DNA of 64,000 nt from Devosia sp. YIM 151766. GTDB lineage: Bacteria; Pseudomonadota; Alphaproteobacteria; Rhizobiales; Devosiaceae. The notes under the pieces were generated by a model, which worked only from the letters and a program-made list of their open reading frames with translations, was not told the DNA's origin and searched no databases. The stretch's first letter is position 1. Each line of letters begins with the position of its first letter. Below, piece by piece: positions 1 to 7,986 of this stretch. The position numbers and the translations under genes are program-made. The stretch spans positions 2,232,001 through 2,296,000 of the forward strand of contig NZ_CP127251.1 of assembly GCF_030285925.1 (NCBI RefSeq), written 5' to 3'.

Positions 1-78
1 CCCGATCCCGCCTCCGGCCGCCCCCTGATCGTCTATGACGACGCCGCTGCCGCAACGTCTCCATACAATCCCGATTGA
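1..78 (+). CDS. 3' end of an unidentified protein (partial)
   Basis: The first frame is open from the window edge and ends at a TGA at 76-78, giving a C-terminus reading ...RPLIVYDDAAAATSPYNPD. Codon use is GC-rich and coding-like. It is followed 74 bases later by the likely start of the flavin oxidoreductase in the same direction, so the two may share an operon. The fragment is too short to assign a family. Confidence 0.5.
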   Translation, partial: PDPASGRPLIVYDDAAAATSPYNPD

Positions 79-152
79 CAATCCAGCGCCAGCCGCCCAA
101 AAATTTGATCGACTGGTCAAATTTCAGACCGACAAGGGAGCTTAGGGACATC

Positions 153-1154
153 ATGGAATTCGGGATCACCTTCAAGGGCTTCGTCGAAGCCGAGCGGGCG
201 CGCTATCTGGTGCGCGCCGCCGAATATGCGGGCTTTTCCTATTGCTGGTTCTATGACAGCCACATTCTCTGGCGCGATTGCTACGCCGCCATCGCCATGT
301 GCATGGAACACACCACCGATATGCGCTTCGGCCCGCTGGTGACCAATCCCGATGTGCGCGACTGGTCGGTCGCCGCCTCCATTTTCGGCTCGCTCTCCAA
401 GCAGTCGGGCGGCCGCTTCGATCTCGCCGTGGGGCGCGGCGACAGTTCCATGCGCGTCATGGGCAAGAAGCCGGCCACCCTCAAGCGCGTCGCCGAATTC
501 ATCGACAAGACCAAGGCCATGGTGCGCGGCGAGGAAGTCAGCTATGGCGACATCCCCGCCGCGGTGAAATTCCCCTGGGCCATCGGCCACGACATGCCCA
601 GCTGGATCGCCGCCTATGGCCCGCTGGCGCTCAAGACCGCCGGCGAACACGCCGATGGCGTCGTCTTGCAGATCGCCGATCCGGGCCTGTGCAAATGGTT
701 CACCGACCAATGTATCGAAGCCGGCAAGGCGGCGGGCAAGGACATGGCCAATTTCCGCTCCATGGCCGCCGCCCCCGCCTATTTCGGCGACAAGAAGCGC
801 GCCATCGAACATGTGAAATGGTTCCCGGCCATGGTCGGCAACCACGTCGCCGACATCGTCGAGAAATACGGCGCCGACAGCGACAAGGTGCCCGCCAGCC
901 TCACCTCCTATATCGAAAAGCGCCGCGGCTACGACTATTCCAAGCACGGCCAGGCCGATAATCCCTATCTCGACTTCATCACCGACGATGTGGTGGAAAG
1001 CTTCTGCGTGCTGGGCGAGCCCGACGAGCACATCGCCAAGGTCCGCGATCTCGAAGCCGCCGGCATCACCCAGTTCAACATCTATCTCGACTCGGGCGAC
1101 GAGGAAGAAGTCATCGCCAATTACGGCCGCCACGTGATCCCGGCATTTCGCTGA
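153..1154 (+). CDS. LLM class (luciferase-like) flavin-dependent oxidoreductase
   Basis: A 333-residue TIM-barrel protein of the bacterial luciferase-like family. The first strand MEFGITFKGF, the central block GRFDLAVGRGDSSMR, the segment GEHADGVVLQI and the C-terminal FNIYLDSGDEE region fit this superfamily. From memory it most resembles the putative F420-dependent subgroup TIGR03842 (CPS_4043 type), but cofactor choice (FMN or F420) cannot be read from sequence alone. I chose the ATG at 153 because purine-rich ribosome-binding sequence (AAGGGAG, then AGGGA) lies just upstream and the barrel begins there. An in-frame ATG at 75 would add 26 residues without homologous character and overlap the upstream stop codon. 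The gene is convergent with the glycosidase; the substrate is unknown. Confidence 0.8.
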   Translation: MEFGITFKGFVEAERARYLVRAAEYAGFSYCWFYDSHILWRDCYAAIAMCMEHTTDMRFGPLVTNPDVRDWSVAASIFGSLSKQSGGRFDLAVGRGDSSMRVMGKKPATLKRVAEFIDKTKAMVRGEEVSYGDIPAAVKFPWAIGHDMPSWIAAYGPLALKTAGEHADGVVLQIADPGLCKWFTDQCIEAGKAAGKDMANFRSMAAAPAYFGDKKRAIEHVKWFPAMVGNHVADIVEKYGADSDKVPASLTSYIEKRRGYDYSKHGQADNPYLDFITDDVVESFCVLGEPDEHIAKVRDLEAAGITQFNIYLDSGDEEEVIANYGRHVIPAFR

Positions 1155-1194
1155 GCACGGCCCGTCCCACCGGCAAAGCATCGGCTCCTGCATT

Positions 1195-1216
1195 CCCCTC
1201 CCCCTTGAGGGGAGGG
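1195..1216. repeat. REP-like GC-rich palindrome, single unit
   Basis: The C-run/TTGA/G-run palindrome here (CCCTCCCCCTTGAGGGG core) matches the ends of the longer elements at 6061-6175, 9121-9254 and 10706-10828. Here only one half unit is present, between convergent genes. Confidence 0.55.
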
Positions 1217-1259
1217 CATCGCATATGGACCGAGCGGCCATGAGCTTGGCCCGATCATC

Positions 1260-1345
1260 GCTCGTCACCCTCGCGCTCGACGCGAAGGTCCTTGTTTATG
1301 GAAGCTGCCGCAAGAGCCCTCGCGTCGAGCGCGAGGGTGACGAGC
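1260..1345. terminator. Long inverted repeat between convergent genes
   Basis: Bases 1260-1284 and 1321-1345 are perfect reverse complements (25 base pairs, core CTCGTCACCCTCGCG). After one mismatch the stem continues to 1288/1317, leaving a loop of about 28 bases. It sits between a plus-strand stop at 1154 and a minus-strand stop at 1374. The simplest reading is a bidirectional transcription terminator, but the length and perfection of the arms also fit a dispersed palindromic element. There is no U-run. Confidence 0.6.
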
Positions 1346-1373
1346 CATAGACGATAGCCCTGGTCTTGAGGAC

Positions 1374-3290
1374 CTACCCCAGCTCCACCACAAACCGGAA
1401 CACCGCGCTCCCCTCCCACCACATGGGGAAATTGGTGCCCCATTTATTATTGTAGAGGTTGAACCTCAGCCCCGCCCCGAAATCGGGGATTTCCGGCTGG
1501 AACGGCATGAACGGCGCTGCCGCCGGCATCGCCAGGGCGCTGTCCAGCGGCGTCATGGTCACCTGCCCGTTCCGCACCGCCTCGACCGCCTGCAATTGCC
1601 CGCCGCCGCGGCGCACCACGTTGTCGCCCCGGTTCCACAGGCCCAGCTTGCGCAATTCCCAGCCCTCGCCGCCCGCCGGCGTCAGGTTCAGGAACCCCGC
1701 TTCCGGCATGCGATTGGCCGGCTTGTCGCGCAGCACCAGCATCAGTTCGAGCCGGTTTTCATCCAGGCCGCGAATGGCGATATCGACGCGGCGCGGCGCG
1801 CCCAATTGCGCTTGCGCTTCTTCCGGCATCTGGCCCGACGCCACCCGCCCGGAGCCATCCACCCCCAGATGCAGCGGCGCGAAACATGCAGTCCGCGCCG
1901 TCTTCGCCGTGGCCAGTCCCGGCTTGTCATGGTCGAGAACCGCCCATTCCTGCCGGTGTTGCAGATAGGTGTCGAGGTGGCGCTGCAATTCGGCCCAGTC
2001 ATAGCTTTCGTGGCGATAGCCGATCAGGCTGCCGCCCATCCCTTCCAGCACACGCCCGCCCGGCGAGCTCAGCCGCACGATATCGCCGCTCGCCGCATCG
2101 AGTTCCGCCGTCCAGCCGCCATCGCGCAGCGTCGTGCCGGCTACGGGCGCGGCTTCCGGCGCCACGACCAACGCCGCCAATGCCGCATCGGCTTCCGCCC
2201 GATCCGCCGGCCCCAAAGCCGCCAGCGCCGTCTCGATATAGGCCCGCTGCTCGGCCCAGGATTGCTCGGCATAGGCAAAGCGGTAATCGGTTCGGCGCGC
2301 CGCCTCGAAATCCGCCCGGTCCCAGGCGGTCTCGTCGCGCAGATAGGTCTTGATATCGACGCCCCAGGTATGTTCGGCCACCAGCGCCAGGCCGCGCCCG
2401 AAAGCCAGCCGTTCCGGCGTCAGCGTCCCGGCCCAGCCGGTATGGAGCCGCGACAGCGCCCGATAGCGCGCCAGCTTTTCCGGATCGCTGCCGGTGCCGT
2501 GGATCCAGCTATCGCCGATTTCCTGGGTCACCACCGGGAAGCTCTCGCGCCGCGCCCACATTTCGGCGCCGAAGGCATCGAGCGTCGAGGCGCGGATTTC
2601 CGTCTCGGGAAATTCATGGTGGATATGGCGCAACACCTCCACCGTCTGCGCCACGCTTTGCGGCCCGATATTGTCATTGGTATGGGCGAAGCTGAGGCCG
2701 ATATCCTTGCCGGCCGGAAAGTCGGTGGCCCCATAGGAGCCTTGATACATCACCACCACTTCCTCGCCCGAAGGCGCCTGCCAACGGAAGATCGGCGGCA
2801 CATCGGGCACCGGGCTGGCCGTGTTCACCCCCAGATGCAGGAAGTTTATGCCCGCCTCGGCCAGCAGCGGCACCATGCCCAGCGTATGGCCCGGCACATC
2901 GGTCATCTTGGCGGCGACGGTCCGTTTCCCGAACCTTTTGTCGAGCTCGCTCGCATAGGAGAGGCCGGCGCGGAACAGGGCCGGGCTCATCAGCTCGGTA
3001 TGGGTGGTGAACGGCAATCCATGCCAGGCGATCAGCCCGCGCTCGATCGCCTGTTCCAGCAGCCGCACCTTTTCGGGGGCCTGCGAATTGAGATGGTCCC
3101 AGATCAGCCAGGCGCCGGTGGTCCAGACAAAGGCCGGCGCGTCGGGATTTTCATTGAAGAAATGCGCGCCCGTGGCGATGGCCTGCGGAATGAACTGGTC
3201 ATGATATTGCCGGCGCACGGGCCCGGCATGGTCGGTGAACCCGATATCGAGATGGGTCTTGAAGACCAGGTGGATGAGAGGTGTCGTCAT
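1374..3290 (-). CDS. GH38-like glycosidase with DUF5054 domain
   Basis: A 638-residue cytoplasmic protein (no signal peptide). Its N-terminus reads LVFKTHLDIGFTDHAG; the H-x-D pair is the first metal-binding motif of GH38-type alpha-mannosidases. WTTGAWLIW and the HGLPFTTHTELM block are also typical. From memory this is the DUF5054 group, a relative of GH38 with no well-described substrate. The ATG at 3290 was chosen because the family N-terminus starts there and it lies 11 bases after the lacI stop, so the two form an operon. Together with the divergent importer operon, the protein probably cleaves an imported oligosaccharide or glycoside; the sugar is not known. Confidence 0.8.
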   Translation of the reverse strand: MTTPLIHLVFKTHLDIGFTDHAGPVRRQYHDQFIPQAIATGAHFFNENPDAPAFVWTTGAWLIWDHLNSQAPEKVRLLEQAIERGLIAWHGLPFTTHTELMSPALFRAGLSYASELDKRFGKRTVAAKMTDVPGHTLGMVPLLAEAGINFLHLGVNTASPVPDVPPIFRWQAPSGEEVVVMYQGSYGATDFPAGKDIGLSFAHTNDNIGPQSVAQTVEVLRHIHHEFPETEIRASTLDAFGAEMWARRESFPVVTQEIGDSWIHGTGSDPEKLARYRALSRLHTGWAGTLTPERLAFGRGLALVAEHTWGVDIKTYLRDETAWDRADFEAARRTDYRFAYAEQSWAEQRAYIETALAALGPADRAEADAALAALVVAPEAAPVAGTTLRDGGWTAELDAASGDIVRLSSPGGRVLEGMGGSLIGYRHESYDWAELQRHLDTYLQHRQEWAVLDHDKPGLATAKTARTACFAPLHLGVDGSGRVASGQMPEEAQAQLGAPRRVDIAIRGLDENRLELMLVLRDKPANRMPEAGFLNLTPAGGEGWELRKLGLWNRGDNVVRRGGGQLQAVEAVRNGQVTMTPLDSALAMPAAAPFMPFQPEIPDFGAGLRFNLYNNKWGTNFPMWWEGSAVFRFVVELG

Positions 3291-3301
3291 GAATGTTCCG
3301 G

Positions 3302-4336
3302 TCAGCCCACCGTGCTGCGCACGACCAGGCGGGTATTGAGGGTTTCTTCCAGCGCCGGCATGCCGGGATCGCTGAGGCGTCGCAGGATCAGCCGCACCAG
3401 CGCCCTGACGCGCTCGTCCAGGTCGAATTTCACCGTGGTGAGATTGTAGCTTTTCCAATGCGACTGGGCGATGTCGTCGAAGCCGACCACCTTGACGTCT
3501 TCCGGCACGCGCAGGCCCAGTTCGTGCCGCAGCGCATCGAGCACGCCGAACGCGCCCACGTCATTGGCGGCGAAAATGGCATCAGCGCCGCCATGCAGCC
3601 GAAACAGGTCGAGCGTGGCCGCATAGGCCATGTCATAGCTGAAATCGCCGGCCACCACGATAGGCGGCGGCAGGTCGCGCGCCGCCATCACCGAGCGCAG
3701 CATCTTCTCGCGCGCCGTATTGGCGCGGGATTTGTCGAGGCCGGAGACATAGGCGATCCGTTGCGCGCCATAGCCCTGCAACAGCGCCACCGCCTGCTCG
3801 ATGCCGTTGCGCTGCAAGACATTGAGCCGGTCATAAAGCGGCTCGGCCGCCGGCGGCACTTCGTCGGGATGGGGATAATGCACATAGATCGGCACGGCCC
3901 GGTCGAGAAACCGCACCAGCGTCGCCGGCTTGACGTTCTCGACGAAGGCGATCACCGAATCCGGATTGAAGCCGCGCATATAGGCCAGCAGCTTCTCGTC
4001 CATGCTGTAATCGGTGCGGGTCTTGAACAGCAGCGTCGCAAAGCCCTCGGCCTGCAAGGCCGTGGTCAGGGCATCGATTTCCTGGCTTTCCCAATGGCTG
4101 CACACATCCGGCACGATGACGCCGATCAAATGGCTGCGCCCGCTCACCAGCGCCCTTGCGGCGCGGTCCGGCGTGTAATTCAGTTCCTGGGCGATGCGCA
4201 GGATCAGCTCGCGCTTTTCCGGCTTGAGGGACGCACCCGGATTGAAGGCGCGCGACACGGCCACCCGCGAAACCTTGGCGCGTGCGGCGACCATTTCCGC
4301 CGTCGCCCGCCCATTGGGCAGCTGCTGATCGGACAA
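3302..4336 (-). CDS. LacI family transcriptional regulator
   Basis: A 344-residue repressor. The helix-turn-helix lies at about residues 11-60 (MVAARAKVSRVAVSRAFNPG, then the hinge LNYTPDRAARALVSGRSHLIGVIVPDV). A periplasmic-binding-protein-like effector domain follows, with the typical VVGFDDI segment near residue 275. The start is a TTG at 4336, supported by a strong GGGAGGG just upstream; no ATG is available before the HTH. It faces the ABC operon at 4644 and precedes the glycosidase. Two identical operator-like palindromes, at 4362-4375 and 4537-4550, are the likely binding sites, so it probably represses itself, the glycosidase and the importer until a sugar ligand binds. Confidence 0.92.
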   Translation of the reverse strand: MSDQQLPNGRATAEMVAARAKVSRVAVSRAFNPGASLKPEKRELILRIAQELNYTPDRAARALVSGRSHLIGVIVPDVCSHWESQEIDALTTALQAEGFATLLFKTRTDYSMDEKLLAYMRGFNPDSVIAFVENVKPATLVRFLDRAVPIYVHYPHPDEVPPAAEPLYDRLNVLQRNGIEQAVALLQGYGAQRIAYVSGLDKSRANTAREKMLRSVMAARDLPPPIVVAGDFSYDMAYAATLDLFRLHGGADAIFAANDVGAFGVLDALRHELGLRVPEDVKVVGFDDIAQSHWKSYNLTTVKFDLDERVRALVRLILRRLSDPGMPALEETLNTRLVVRSTVG

Positions 4337-4361
4337 ATGTCCCTCCCATCATCCGTCGGGA

Positions 4362-4375
4362 TGAAAACGTGTTCA
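4362..4375. promoter_or_regulatory. LacI-family operator candidate 1
   Basis: TGAAAACGTGTTCA is a near-palindrome with the central CG typical of LacI-family operators. It lies 25 bases upstream of the lacI TTG. On the minus strand it follows a TTGACA (4405-4400) that may be the -35 of lacI. The identical 14-mer recurs at 4537-4550. Confidence 0.75.
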
Positions 4376-4435
4376 TTTTCTGGCGCGGCGCACCGGCACT
4401 GTCAAGGTAGCGCCCGGGACAAGCGTGGGCAAATT

Positions 4436-4447
4436 CAATTCGAATTG
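4436..4447. promoter_or_regulatory. 12-base palindrome in the divergent promoter region
   Basis: CAATTCGAATTG is a perfect palindrome midway between the two LacI-type operators. It could be an accessory operator or chance; nothing else supports it. The rest of the 307-base gap 4337-4643 holds the two promoters, the two operators and the ribosome-binding site for 4644. Confidence 0.3.
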
Positions 4448-4525
4448 TCATGAGAACGTCGCAGAAAGCCGACACTTTCGCCCGGCGCTTCCCCGCGCCA
4501 CTTTTTAACAGGCGAATTCTCCGCA

Positions 4526-4550
4526 TTGACAGAAAGTGAAAACGTGTTCA
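4526..4550 (+). promoter_or_regulatory. Promoter -35 with LacI-family operator candidate 2
   Basis: TTGACA at 4526-4531 is a consensus -35 for the importer operon. The operator TGAAAACGTGTTCA at 4537-4550 starts five bases downstream, so a bound repressor would block RNA polymerase. A clear -10 is not obvious. Confidence 0.7.
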
Positions 4551-4643
4551 ACCTGATCGGGCCTATATCATCCGCCTGAGTGGATCGATGCGGGCCAAAC
4601 CGGCTACCGGAGAATTCGGAGCCATCCACAGGGAGGTATTGCC

Positions 4644-5990
4644 ATGAGCAATCGTCTGCGCAGCCTTGCGCTTGGTCTTGTCGGCGCCACGGCGCTCGCC
4701 ACGCCCGCTTTTGCCGTTGATCTCGACATCACCTGCCGCTGCGTCATCGGCGGCGTGAACTCCGCTACCGCCGAATGGCTCGAAGAGAGCGTCATTCCGG
4801 CTTTCGAAGCGGCCAATCCGGATATCAGCGTCACCCTCAACCAGTTCGGCGGCGAAGACGCCCAGCTCACCCAGCAGCTGGCGCTCGATTTCTCCACCGG
4901 CGCCGGCCCGGACATTACCGGTTTCGACGGCTTCCTCATTCCCTCCTTCGCCGAAGGCGGCCTGCTCAAGTCGCTCGACGAGCTGGTCGGCGACGACTAC
5001 GCCAATTGGGAAGGCTGGGAGCATATCTCCCCTGGCATCCGCTCCATCCTCTCCTATGAGGGCGAGACCTATGGCGTGGGCCTGGGCACCGATGTGCGCA
5101 TGCTCTTCGTGCGCACCGACCTGCTCGACCAGGCCGGCATCGACGCCGCCTCCTGGCAGCCCTCCTCCTGGGACGACGTGCTCGACGCTGCCCGCAAGCT
5201 CAAGGAATCCGGCGTCGAAGCCCCGTTCCAGCTCAATGCCGGCGTCGCCATGGGCGAAGCCACCACCATGCAGGGCTATTGGATGGCTCTCCTGGGCACC
5301 GGCGAAGGCGTCACCGACGCCGAAGGCAAATATATCGTCGAGAGCAAAGGCATTCTCGACACCCTCGACCTCTACAAGACCGTCTATGTCGATGAAGGCC
5401 TGGGCGACCAGCGCGCCCAGCTGCTGGCCGATGGCCGCAACCGCTCCTTCGCCAATTTCCGCGATGGCAAGACCGCCATGCTGGTCGAGGGCGACTGGTT
5501 CTATCGCGCGGTCACCTCGCCGGGCGCCGAATTCGAGGTTGCCGACCGCGACAATGTCATGGACTGGAAGAAGATGCCGGCCCAGGAGCCGGGCGCCGGC
5601 TGGAACGGCCAGGACTTCGTCTCGGTTTCCGGCGGCACCGGCTATGTGATCAACCCGAACACCGACAGCCCGCAGGAAGCCTGGCAGTTCCTCGCCTTCA
5701 TGATGAGCCAGGAACAGATGACCGCCTTCCAGGATTACCAGCCGGGCATTCGTTCGCGTTCGGACGTGCCGATCCCAGATTCGCCCTTCCTGACCGAAAC
5801 CAGCCAGGCACTGCTGCCGCTGACCACGGCGCGTCCCAACGACGCCAATTACAATTCGGTCAGCCAGGAAATCCAGCGCATGACCGAAGCCGTGGTTTCC
5901 GGCGAACTCTCGCCCGAAGAGGCCATGGCCCAGTACAAGAGCGCCGTCATCGCCATCGTCGGTGAAGAAAACACGGTCAGCCTGCTCTAG
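4644..5990 (+). CDS. ABC sugar importer, periplasmic binding protein
   Basis: A 448-residue family 1 extracellular solute-binding protein. The first 24 residues form a signal peptide (MSNRLRSLALGLVGATALATPAFA), followed by an alpha/beta binding-protein fold with typical segments such as GAGPDITGFDG, MLVEGDWF and GTGYVINPNT. A GGGAGGT ribosome-binding site precedes the ATG. It is the first gene of an operon with two permeases and an ATPase, facing lacI. It should capture an oligosaccharide or modified sugar in the periplasm and hand it to the permeases. A hairpin directly after the stop codon probably protects or partially terminates the message, raising the amount of this protein relative to the permeases. 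Confidence 0.92.
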   Translation: MSNRLRSLALGLVGATALATPAFAVDLDITCRCVIGGVNSATAEWLEESVIPAFEAANPDISVTLNQFGGEDAQLTQQLALDFSTGAGPDITGFDGFLIPSFAEGGLLKSLDELVGDDYANWEGWEHISPGIRSILSYEGETYGVGLGTDVRMLFVRTDLLDQAGIDAASWQPSSWDDVLDAARKLKESGVEAPFQLNAGVAMGEATTMQGYWMALLGTGEGVTDAEGKYIVESKGILDTLDLYKTVYVDEGLGDQRAQLLADGRNRSFANFRDGKTAMLVEGDWFYRAVTSPGAEFEVADRDNVMDWKKMPAQEPGAGWNGQDFVSVSGGTGYVINPNTDSPQEAWQFLAFMMSQEQMTAFQDYQPGIRSRSDVPIPDSPFLTETSQALLPLTTARPNDANYNSVSQEIQRMTEAVVSGELSPEEAMAQYKSAVIAIVGEENTVSLL

Positions 5991-6003
5991 AGCTCCCTCG
6001 GCC

Positions 6004-6029
6004 GCCCGGCGCCCTTCGGGGTGCCGGGC
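6004..6029 (+). terminator. UUCG-loop hairpin after the binding-protein gene
   Basis: An 11-base-pair stem (6004-6014 with 6019-6029, one G-U pair) closes a TTCG tetraloop, an exceptionally stable loop in RNA. It lies 14 bases past the stop codon and has no U-run. In this position it fits an mRNA-stabilising or attenuating element that sets binding protein above permease. Confidence 0.65.
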
Positions 6030-6060
6030 ACCTTTGTCAAGCACAGCATTGCCGGCTCCC

Positions 6061-6175
6061 TCGCCCCTCCCCCCTGCGGGGAGGGCTGGGGAGCGGGTGA
6101 TCGTGCAAGCTCGGATCGTTCGGCAGGAGCCGCGCGACCCTCTCCCCCGGCCCCTCCCCGCAAGGGGGAGGGAAT
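6061..6175. repeat. REPIN-like element 1
   Basis: Two C-run/G-run palindromes (about 6064-6085 and 6139-6173) lie in opposite orientation around a spacer of about 50 bases. The same arrangement recurs at 9121-9254 and 10706-10828 within this operon. Confidence 0.6.
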
Positions 6176-6193
6176 GGATGCCGCGAGACCGCC

Positions 6194-7141
6194 ATGACCA
6201 CCGAAACCATCCAGACCTCCCCCCGGCGCAAGGGCCGCAATTTCGCCCTGCTCTCCTCGCGCGCCGGCGCCGCCTTCCTCACGCCGGCCGGCATTCTGGT
6301 ATCGCTTTTCGTCATCGTGCCGTTCTTCTGGGTGATCTTCGTTTCCTTCACCAACCGCACCCTGCTCGGCCGCACCGCCCTCAATCCCGAATTCGTCGGT
6401 CTCGCCAATTATCTGGCGCTGTTCGATCCGGCGACCTTCTTCCAGCGCGGCCAGTTCGGCTTCTCGCTGATCCTGACCACCCAGTTCGTGCTGGCTTCGG
6501 CGCTGATCGGCCAGGCGCTGCTCGGCCTGCTGCTCGCCTGGCTGATCCAGACCGTGCCGCCGACCGTCAAGCGCATCACCGAAACCTTCGTCATCGCCGC
6601 CTGGATCCTGCCCGAAGTGGTCATCGGCTTTGCCTGGTTCGCCTTTCTCGACCGCGATGCCGGCACCCTCAACATGATCCTGACCAGCATCGGCTTCCCG
6701 CCCGGGGACTACCTGCTCGATTCCCCCTTCTGGGTCATCGTCGTCTTCAATACCTGGCGCGGCGCCGCCTTTTCGATGATGCTGTTCAATTCGGCCTTCT
6801 CCTCCATTCCGCCCTCCTATTTCCAGGCGGCGGACGTGGCCGGCGCTTCCTCCTGGCAGAAATTCCGCGATATCGGCCTGCCGCTCATTCGCGGCCATAT
6901 CGTCACCGACCTGATCCTCATCACCATGTGGACCTTCAACACCTTCACCCCCTTCCTGCTCACCAATGGCGGGCCGAGCTACCGGACCGAACTGGTCTCC
7001 ATCTACAATTACCGCGTCGCCTTCCAGGACTTCCAGTTCGGCAAGGGCGCTGCCGTCGGCGTCATCATGATGCTGATCAATCTGGCCTTCGCACTGGTCT
7101 ATCTGAGCATAGGCCGCAAGAAAAAAGCGCCGAAGACCTGA
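6194..7141 (+). CDS. ABC sugar importer permease, MalF type
   Basis: A 315-residue inner-membrane protein with about six transmembrane segments, the first at about residues 25-55 (PAGILVSLFVIVPFFWVIFVS). The cytoplasmic EAA loop, the ATPase contact site, appears near residues 210-235 (YFQAADVAGASSWQKFRDIG, then LPLIRG). It pairs with the next permease to form the channel. An ATG at 6194 follows the REPIN-like element; the ribosome-binding site is weak. It sits in the operon after the binding protein and 10 bases before the next gene. Confidence 0.9.
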   Translation: MTTETIQTSPRRKGRNFALLSSRAGAAFLTPAGILVSLFVIVPFFWVIFVSFTNRTLLGRTALNPEFVGLANYLALFDPATFFQRGQFGFSLILTTQFVLASALIGQALLGLLLAWLIQTVPPTVKRITETFVIAAWILPEVVIGFAWFAFLDRDAGTLNMILTSIGFPPGDYLLDSPFWVIVVFNTWRGAAFSMMLFNSAFSSIPPSYFQAADVAGASSWQKFRDIGLPLIRGHIVTDLILITMWTFNTFTPFLLTNGGPSYRTELVSIYNYRVAFQDFQFGKGAAVGVIMMLINLAFALVYLSIGRKKKAPKT

Positions 7142-7151
7142 GGACAATGCC

Positions 7152-7982
7152 ATGAAGCTGACCTTCCCCGCCCTGTTCGGACGCATCGCCTTCTCGGCCC
7201 TGGCCACCATTATCGGCATCATCTTCGCGCTGCCGCTGCTCTGGTTCCTGTTCGCGCCCTTCAATGCCCGCGCCGAATTGGGCCTGGCCCTGCCCGATCC
7301 CTGGACGCTCGCCAATTTCATGACCGTCTTCGGCAATTCCTTTGCCATGCAGGCCTTGTGGAACAGCTTCATCCAGGCCGTGGGCGGGGTCATTCTCGTC
7401 GGCGCGGCGGCCACGCTCGCCGCCTATGCCCTCTCCCGCTCCTCCATCCCCGGCAAGGGCGCCGTCACCTATATCCTCTTGCTCTTTTCCTCGGTGGTCT
7501 CGGGCTCGGCCGCCATGGTGCCGATCTTTCTCATCGTGTCCTCGATGGGCCTGATGGACACGCATCTGGCGGTCATCCTCACCTTTGCCGGCGGTCTCCT
7601 GCCCACGGCCATGTTCATCCTGCGCGATTTCATCGACGGCATTCCCAAATCCTACGAGGAAAGCGCCATGGTGGCCGGCGCTTCGCCGGTCCAGGCCTTT
7701 TTCGATGTCGCCCTGCCGGTCATCCGCCCCGGCATCGTCGTCATCGTCGTCTGGAGCTTCGTCAATATCTGGGGCAGCTTCCTCATCCCCTTCATCCTGC
7801 TGCGCTCCAGCGCCAACATGCCGGCCGCCGTCGCCATCTATTCCTTCTATTCGGAGGCCGGCACCCCGGTCGTGACGCTCTTGGCGGCCTATTCGCTCAT
7901 CTATTCGCTGCCCGTCGTGGCACTCTATCTCTTCGTCAGCTGGAGGTTCGGCTTCCGGTTCTTCGGCGGCATCAAGGCGTAA
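7152..7982 (+). CDS. ABC sugar importer permease, MalG type
   Basis: A 276-residue inner-membrane protein with about six transmembrane helices, beginning at about residue 10 (IAFSALATIIGIIFALPLLW). The EAA loop is seen near residue 170 (SYEESAMVAGASPVQAFFDV, then ALPVIRPG). It is the second half of the channel encoded by this operon. It lies 10 bases after the MalF-type gene and four bases before the ATPase gene, so translation is probably coupled. Confidence 0.9.
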   Translation: MKLTFPALFGRIAFSALATIIGIIFALPLLWFLFAPFNARAELGLALPDPWTLANFMTVFGNSFAMQALWNSFIQAVGGVILVGAAATLAAYALSRSSIPGKGAVTYILLLFSSVVSGSAAMVPIFLIVSSMGLMDTHLAVILTFAGGLLPTAMFILRDFIDGIPKSYEESAMVAGASPVQAFFDVALPVIRPGIVVIVVWSFVNIWGSFLIPFILLRSSANMPAAVAIYSFYSEAGTPVVTLLAAYSLIYSLPVVALYLFVSWRFGFRFFGGIKA

Positions 7983-7986
7983 ATCC

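Noticed and set aside
117..1268. Long minus-strand open frame opposite the LLM oxidoreductase
   Set aside because: It mirrors the codon periodicity of a clear plus-strand gene, has repetitive Gly/Ala/Asp-rich composition and no recognisable motif.
1596..3449. 617-codon plus-strand open frame opposite the glycosidase
   Set aside because: Composition (His, Arg, Gln rich) is that of an antisense shadow in GC-rich DNA; the minus-strand product has clear GH38-like motifs.
4563..6044. 493-codon minus-strand open frame opposite the first binding protein
   Set aside because: Antisense shadow; the plus strand has a signal peptide, ribosome-binding site and operon context.
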